Part shown: positions 58,494 to 64,000 of the stretch, piece after piece
Layout: every line of letters starts with the position of its first letter
Numbering within the stretch: position 1 is the stretch's first letter
Assembly (NCBI GenBank): GCA_015179045.1
Contig: WHUZ01000055.1
Span: forward strand, 310,001-374,000
From: Kalaharituber pfeilii
Taxonomy: Eukaryota > Ascomycota > Pezizomycetes > Pezizales > Pezizaceae
DNA length: 64,000 nt
Reading direction: 5' to 3'
Program-made: the position numbers and the translations under genes
Notes under the pieces: model-generated
The model's input: the letters and a program-made list of their open reading frames with translations, nothing else
What the model was told of the DNA's origin: nothing
Database searches by the model: none

Positions 58494-59347
58494 ACAGTAT
58501 GCACTATCTATATTTTCAGATATGCAGGCATGAGTATACGCTAGTGTTCTGAGCCATTCATGAGTAAACATAGCCGAACTTAAACAAGTCCCATGAAATC
58601 TCTAGCTGGTTGCAAATTATTCTAAGTACAGTTCTACACACACTTGACCTACATTTCACAAAGCAAACATCTGACCGATTTGTTGCTAATACTGTGAGTA
58701 GGCCCATTGTTGGTTGCACAATCTTCAGCAGAATGGCTGGCACTGTGAATGACCCGAAGCAGCCGCATTTGCATGCTTGTTTGTGCTGGATGAGTACACT
58801 ATGATTTTCTTAGGAATCGGAATCATACCCAATCTCAATAGCTACTGTGAATAGTAGCAAGATTTGTCTCAGGCTGAAGCAAATCAGCTAAATTTCGTTG
58901 ATAGATAATTGGAAATCGCAGTCCCAATCAGCATAGCGGGCCGGATAGAGATGGCAACAAGGCGACGCACTGCCAATGCATTAACTTACTAGTCTTATGT
59001 GCATGCAATGGTTTCTGTAGAAGGTTTACGTTTCCAGACAAAAATGTACTGTAAGTCTCAGGGCTTTCCATCCAGTCGCGCTGCGTTGAGTTGTTGCACC
59101 AGGCAGTGTTCATTGCAAGGTATGCTGACTTAGGCACTGACTCTGCCTGTTCTTGTTCTAGTTTGTCACATCATATGGGCCTCTTCAAATCACAGAAACT
59201 AGTATATATACTAGGTAATTTCGAACTAACAAGTTCCAAGCTCTCCTCAAAGCATTCACATCTTCCGTTGCACAGTTATCCACTTTGTTATCTGATTTGG
59301 AATTGGAAAAGAAAAATCATTGATCCTTCGATAAGCCTGCTACCGGA
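58494..59347. other. Intergenic, upstream of a small secreted protein gene
   Basis: No supportable gene or repeat. The right part presumably holds the promoter of the ORF at 59348. Confidence 0.45.
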
Positions 59348-59554
59348 ATGGGGAAAGCATCTGGCATCCGCTTCCACCTTATCTCCACGCTTGTCCTTTT
59401 AATTGCTATTTTCCTTTTGTCCAAGACCACTGCGGGTAGCCCAATTCCGAACACTTTCGAAGACCCCATTTGCCCTGGGGACCTAATCCCTTGTGGAACG
59501 GACGTGAACGGTGGGCTTTTATGCTGCGATTCCAAGAATGGAGATACGGAATAG
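59348..59554 (+). CDS. Small secreted cysteine-containing protein, C-terminus altered by a LINE
   Basis: The ORF has 68 residues and starts at an ATG. Residues of about 8-29 form a hydrophobic signal peptide (LISTLVLLIAIFLLSKTTAG). The short mature part has five cysteines (ICPGDLIPCG, then GGLLCCDS). I cannot assign a family; the CC pair recalls small secreted or hydrophobin-like proteins, but the spacing is too short for a hydrophobin. LINE fragment A18 inserts within codons after the CC pair (duplication 59521-59535). The last six residues (NGDTE and neighbour) and the stop codon therefore come from the LINE. In the unoccupied site, judged from the right-hand duplication, the frame would end a few residues later at TAG, so little sequence was lost. 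Whether the gene was functional is unknown. Confidence 0.55.
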   Translation: MGKASGIRFHLISTLVLLIAIFLLSKTTAGSPIPNTFEDPICPGDLIPCGTDVNGGLLCCDSKNGDTE

Positions 59555-59850
59555 GCAAGGCAGACTCCCCAGAATGCCGCTGGTGCGGGATGGCTCCGGA
59601 AAACTTCACGCACATAACGACAAACTGCAAGCCGTGGAAGGACAAACTGCCGAAAGGGGCGGACGGTCTGAGACAGCCGAAGGGGGGAGGGGCGGAAGTA
59701 GCCAAGGTCTTATTGTGGGCAGGGAAAGAGTGAGAATGGGCATGTTACTACATTTGAGTTAGTTTCTTTAGCTGTTATGTAACTAAACATCGCCATAGCC
59801 CCAGGGCGGCACGCGATTAATGAAATAAAAAAAAAAAAAAAAAAAAAAAA
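59536..59850 (+). mobile_element. Family A LINE fragment, 315 bp (A18)
   Basis: ATGCTGCGATTCCAA (59521-59535) and ATGCTGCGGTTCCAA (59851-59865) match at 14 of 15 positions. It encodes the knuckle region (SPECRWCGMAPENFTHITTN) and ends KVLLWAGKE-stop. The 3' UTR, hairpin (CGCCATAGCCCCAGGGCGGC) and poly-A follow. It is the same length as A5 on the opposite strand, though truncated independently. Confidence 0.93.
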
Positions 59851-59865
59851 ATGCTGCGGTTCCAA

Positions 59866-60665
59866 CCATTAGACAAAGCTCGGAAAAGTTGGATTTAAAT
59901 GTCAGAACTTGTGCAGTTCAAAACAGCATTAGGTCCAGGCAAAGATGTGATGGAAGCAAGAGGGAGAGTTATTTTTGGGCATCATGAAAGAAGCAGACCA
60001 GTGGTGGATTTACAACGAGAAATGGGGCGAGTATAAGGGTCGGTTCTGTTTATGATTTTTTTCCCCTTCATTTTTCATTTGTTTTTGCCATGCGATGATA
60101 TTTTCTAGAGGTTGAAAAGTTGTCTGTTTTTACTTTCTCTACCTGCCATAACTGCCTCGAATTTATGGTTAAAAGCAAAGCCGGCTGGGCTTGATAAAAA
60201 ACACAAAAACAGAGAAAAGAAAAAAATGCAGCATGTATAGCAAAGTATGTACAGAGAATGTGGCCCCAAAGACAAGCAATTGTGGGGAGGTCTTGTCTGT
60301 TCAAATTCGGCAACAAGTCTTGACCTCTACGCCTAGGTGCATGATATGTCTTGTGAAGGGCAAGAAGGTGCTGGAGAGGATGGGATGGAATTCAAGCAAG
60401 GAATACCGATAGGTCAAAGTAACCTAAGCAATCGAAATTGTGTTGTGAGATATTTATGAGTCCAGGATTTCACGAGAAATTGAGAATATTGATTTAAGTG
60501 CATAACATGACTCTCTGTTGTCATAATGAGTCTTACTTGACATACTGGAATGCATTCTCTGACTCCCAACCCTCAACCATTAGCTGGTCTTGAACGACCT
60601 GACCTGCCAGCAGCTGGCAAGCCAACTTTAGCCACCTAGCCTTGGTCGCAGGCTGTTGCTGCAAT
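59866..60665. other. Intergenic, nothing recognised
   Basis: AT-rich; no supportable gene, RNA or further repeat. Confidence 0.5.
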
Positions 60666-60682
60666 GCAAAAGTTTTGAGGGC

Positions 60683-60737
60683 TTTTTTTTTTTTTTTTTA
60701 TCACGTGACCCCGCGTGCAGCTGTTCACCATGGCAGG
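60683..60737 (-). mobile_element. Family B micro-retroposon, 55 bp (B11)
   Basis: The longest perfect duplication in the window: GCAAAAGTTTTGAGGGC at 60666-60682 and 60738-60754 (17 bp). The insert is the inverted GCCATGGTGAACAGCTGC/GCGGGGTCACGTGA end with its tail. Confidence 0.95.
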
Positions 60738-61037
60738 GCAAAAGTTTTGAGGGCATTACATATTATCCAGCTAAATATGGGCACGCAAGGGCAAGGTTTG
60801 GCACAGAAAGCACGTGGAGATAAGGATGGCGCGTGAGGTATTTCGTAGGTTATACAGTATATATGGTATTCTAGATGGTAGTTTACAATCAAGCATCTCT
60901 TCTTTTCCTTTCTCACCCGCAGTCTCACATCAGTAGTCGTTTCGTTCTGCCAGCTCTCACCGCTCCTGTCCATTGAAAGGCGGTAGTGGATACTACCTGT
61001 TATCTACAACATGACAATTTGAATGGAAGGCGGAAAA

Positions 61038-61380
61038 TTTTTTTTATTTTTTTTTAAATCATCACTCGCGTGCCGCCCTGTGGGCTATGGCGAGATTAGG
61101 TACATAATGAATAAAGGGAAAAGAGATGAGAAAGATGAGGAAGAAATATATGCCTGAGTAGCGTCGGTTACCAGCCCCTAACGTTCTATCCACCTCATGA
61201 GCTCCGCATGGGTCCCCTTCTCCTTCGCCCGTCTGCGATGGTCAGAGTAATACCTCCAGTCCGCCTGGCCACCTCCTTCCTACTCCTCACACCTTTCCCA
61301 TATGTGTAACGTCGTTTCCTCCTCATCCCCGCACCACCTGCATTCTGGCCCATCCGCCTTGCCTAACCTGTGGTCCCACA
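61038..61380 (-). mobile_element. Family A LINE fragment (A19)
   Basis: The minus strand encodes GPECRWCGDEEETTLHIWERC with stops further on, a 3' UTR (CTAATCTCGCCATAGCCC) and the hairpin, with an A/T tail at the left. Candidate duplication GGAAGGCGGAAAA (61025-61037) and GGAAGGTGCAATG (61381-61393), 10 of 13, so the right end is approximate. Confidence 0.85.
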
Positions 61381-61393
61381 GGAAGGTGCAATG

Positions 61394-61936
61394 GCAAACG
61401 AGATATTTGCTTACCACTGTAAGCAAGTAGATTTACTCTACTTTAGCCCTTGATCATAACGGCCCTTGGATTAATACACGCTACATACATTTGCAAATAA
61501 CTATTCTCCTATGAAATGTGGGAACCCTCTAGAAAAGGCACTGGAAGGAAGTTTTATTGGGATCGAAACGTTCCATAGGACTGGGAGTGTAGATTGCAGA
61601 AGATGGTCTGCATTGAGAGGACGAAAATGGAGGTAAGATAGATTTTGGAGCAGAAGAGTTGTGGGAGGAGGGATAACCGTTATTGCTGGACTGAACATAT
61701 ACGGGCCTACATCCTTGATGTCCTGAGCCTTGCGGTTGATAGTCTAGTGCACGTGAAGAACTGGCCTTGACTTGCTTCCAAAGTAGTTCTGGATTTTATA
61801 CTGTACTATACCGAATTAAACACCCTTGTCTAGAATCTACTCCAGATGATATTGCCACGCCTTACCATTGGTAAGCCCAATTCTTCGGATTTGGATTTGG
61901 AACTGAGATAGCTAATGATAGCGTGAGAGATAGGTG
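61394..61936. other. Intergenic, nothing recognised
   Basis: No supportable gene or repeat. Confidence 0.5.
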
Positions 61937-61949
61937 ACCCCTCGTGTGC

Positions 61950-62008
61950 GCCCTGCCATGGCGAACAGCTGCACGCGGGGTTACGTGAAAGGAAAAAAAA
62001 AAAAAAAA
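61950..62008 (+). mobile_element. Family B micro-retroposon, 59 bp (B12)
   Basis: A perfect 13-bp duplication ACCCCTCGTGTGC lies at 61937-61949 and 62009-62021. The insert is GCCATGGCGAACAGCTGC, GCGGGGTTACGTGAAAGG and poly-A. Confidence 0.94.
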
Positions 62009-62021
62009 ACCCCTCGTGTGC

Positions 62022-62779
62022 ACTCACAATAGTGACAGGCCGAGTGACTAGAATGTACAGGATTGGGTGTGCATAGCCGCAGAGTGGATATGCATATTCG
62101 TAGCGCTGTTGCTGGAATGTGCAGTACTACACTGATGTCCGGAATGTGCAGCACTGACTTTGCATAGCCGGACCTCTCTCGCAGGCCCATTGGTTAGTCA
62201 GGTAGGGGCTGGTCACTGGGAGTACGATTCCTTCTACCGGAGATGGCTACCCTCAGGATTAGGCTACTTGGCAAGACACTGTAGGCCATGGTAGTAATAA
62301 GTGCAGGCAGATCATTCTCGAGTGCCTGGAAAGCTAAAAGTTTGGTCTAGCAGCGGACTAGCCTTGGCAGCTGGGAGGAAGCCTGAAAATTTCTGGGCAG
62401 CAGTCTCAAGCTGTAGGGGCTTGGGGAGCTCGACAGGACGGGTCTAAAGCCAGTGTCGGTCTCAGCGGTTTCAATGCTCAAAGCTTCGGGATGACCACTC
62501 ACCACCATGCTACAGAATCGCTAGTCATGAAATGTTAAACCTGTGCTTTGAGCCCTGTGGGGTGCCTAAGGGTCGAAATGCCACTGGTTACAGGTGAGGG
62601 CATGGACTGCAACTCAGTGGGTGTAGTTATCAGCAGTTGGTTTCGAAGGGAGAGGAAGCTTAGCGAAGGGGCTTAAGGTGGAAAGGCACAAACCCATATG
62701 GCAGCCCTGTAACGGGTATATCAGGCCGTCTCAGCCTTGAAAGTTGGAAACGAGATCAAGAACTTACCCTGGAAAGGAA
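62022..62779. other. Intergenic, nothing recognised
   Basis: No supportable gene. There are imperfect short repeats around GGAATGTGCAG (62110-62152). The left end of the following LINE fragment is not sharply defined. Confidence 0.45.
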
Positions 62780-63126
62780 GACTCCGCTATTGCGTGGACT
62801 GCTGGGAGGGAAAGGCCTGAGGGCCTGGAAGTTTAAAATCGACAAAGCAGATGGTCTAGAATGTCGGCGGTGCGGAAACGGAAGAGGAAACAACAGAATA
62901 CATTTAGTCTAGGTGCGAGGTATGGAGGAGAAGGTGGCCAGGGGCGGGACGCAATCTGAAAACCACTAGGGGTAAAGGAGGACCAGACCAGACCCACTGT
63001 TGGAATGAAAGATGACATATTTTAGTTTTATTCTCATTTTACGTTCCTTTTATCTCTTATTTAATCTCGCCGCAGCACCCAGGGCGGTATGCAAGTAATG
63101 ATTTTTTTTTTTAAATTGAAAAAAAG
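62780..63126 (+). mobile_element. Family A LINE fragment (A20)
   Basis: Encodes LLGGKGLRAWKFKIDKADGLE followed by a CRRCG knuckle with frame breaks. The 3' UTR and a diverged hairpin (CGCCGCAGCACCCAGGGCGG) follow, then GCAAGTAATGAT and a T-run/A-run tail like that of A2. No duplication identified, so the left border is approximate. Confidence 0.82.
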
Positions 63127-63725
63127 GGCCCAGGTAGCCAAGGCCGCGTCACGTGATGGGGCCGTACTTTTCTAGGCCTCGGAGAGACAAACCAAAAAGC
63201 CTGTTACAGCCTGTTAGCACTACTGGAATAGAAAATGTGGACTAACGTCACTGACCGGGATCCGGCGCATTATCGGGATCCGGCGCACTTCCGGAATTAA
63301 AACAACAGCCTCCTGTAAGGCCAAATATTCATAGAAGATAACTAAATTACACATACAGGTTGGAGAGGTATAGGAAGGTAGCCTCTGCACCTCAGTTAGC
63401 CAATTGGAAATTTTGAATGATACTCAATGGTGGTAGTTGCCCGATTAGGCATCTGAATCTTATGCAAGTGTAAAATAGCACGATAGCTATTTAGAACCTT
63501 GAGCATATGCATATACCTTCTGTAGTATATATTCAAGAAATCTAGAATGTTTCATAATAATTAGATATATATGGAACAAGTGATGAGCTAATATTTATAT
63601 ATATATTTTTACTGCTAGAAGCAAATTTTGATATTCAGTCTATATATAATATGAGGGATATTTAGAATACTCTAGAATATAACTCTATACATAGAAGAAT
63701 ATATCTTGAGTAGCTTGTAGGTATA
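63127..63725. other. Intergenic; AT-rich, with an 18-bp-period direct repeat
   Basis: CCGGGATCCGGCGCA (63255-63269) and TCGGGATCCGGCGCA (63273-63287) repeat with an 18-bp period. This is similar in layout to 52804-52838. From 63480 on the sequence is very AT-rich. No gene. Confidence 0.5.
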
Positions 63726-64000
63726 TGTCACGCCCACGCCCTACAGTCTCCGCACACTAAGCCACAATCGCCGGCAAGCCATGACCGCCGGCAAGCCATG
63801 ACTGCTTCCCGCCAACAGCCGGCAAGCTCATAGAACCGGCTAGCTATAGGTAGCTAGCAAGCTGCCAGTATAGCCCGCCTGCCAGTATAGCCCGCCTGCC
63901 AGTATAGCCCGCTCACTAGTATAGCCCGCCTGCCAGTACAGCCCGCCTGCCAACTTCGAGAGAGCCATAGCCGACGCAGAGGACGAAGGTGGAACTCCTA
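63726..64000 (+). other. Possible start of an LTR element, cut by the window edge
   Basis: A sharp change from AT-rich to GC-rich DNA begins at TGTCACGCCCACGCC, a plausible LTR 5' end (TG start). CGCCGGCAAGCCATGAC occurs twice near 63770-63800. The stretch 63864-63948 holds five 17-bp units of GCCAGTATAGCCCGCCT type. The other end is outside the window, so this is tentative. Confidence 0.35.

Noticed and set aside
1..64000. CRISPR arrays, tRNA and rRNA genes
   Set aside because: The short tandem repeats have no spacers. GGTTCGA-like strings (for example near 41025 and 47190) have no cloverleaf context. No rRNA-like sequence was seen.

Overview
The window looks like a gene-poor, transposon-rich chromosome segment of a filamentous ascomycete (Pezizomycotina). 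The evidence is short GT-AG introns with CTAAC-like branch sites, a GINS subunit gene, a fungal-type zinc-finger regulator with a fungal-specific transcription factor domain, and non-LTR retroelements with a reverse transcriptase, an RNase H and a C-terminal zinc knuckle (Tad1-like by architecture). The low gene density resembles that of large Pezizomycete genomes, but that is an inference. I cannot name a species.

Only five protein-coding loci are well supported. (1) 19744-23079 (-) encodes a 1111-residue regulator with C2H2 fingers, a Zn2Cys6 cluster and a fungal_trans domain. (2) 31329-32122 (-) encodes GINS subunit PSF2 in two exons. (3) 41737-44485 (-) encodes a PIF1-family DNA helicase in five exons, with one apparent 1-nt frameshift. 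(4) About 48803-50791 (+) is a multi-exon gene derived from a PIF1 helicase whose ATPase motifs have eroded. (5) 59348-59554 (+) is a small secreted cysteine-containing protein whose C-terminus is now supplied by a LINE insertion. Decayed coding remnants lie near 7888-8904 (-), 14870-15735 (-), 46220-47070 (+, Tc1/mariner transposase) and 53260-53480 (-).

The dominant structure is a swarm of retroposed insertions that share two 3' ends. Family A ends CGCCATAGCCC...GGGCGGC, then ACGCGAGTAATGAT and poly-A. Family B ends GCCATGGCGAAC...GCGGGGTCACGTGA (or a CATAGGCT...AGCCT variant) and poly-A. I count 20 A and 12 B copies. For most I could read target-site duplications (TSDs) of about 8-17 bp directly. 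Lengths run from 1.8 kb (LINE with RT and RNase H, 9370-11175) down to a 24-bp insertion that keeps only 17 nt of the 3' end plus seven A. Two are nested in other copies, one sits in an intron, one breaks into a secreted-protein ORF and one lies just upstream of the PIF1 helicase.

Other mobile DNA: two solo LTRs of one family with 5-bp TSDs (11238-11494 and 57938-58190), a foldback MITE with TA duplication (407-869), a 1.34-kb foldback with arms of about 525 bp (51451-52792), and a 111-bp near-perfect hairpin (47314-47424). About 1.4 kb upstream of the zinc-finger gene (24941-26301) is a zone of extreme G and C homopolymers with a CACCAG microsatellite. The remaining intergenic stretches (870-7880, 15736-19743, 26302-31328, 35891-41112) show no gene I can support.
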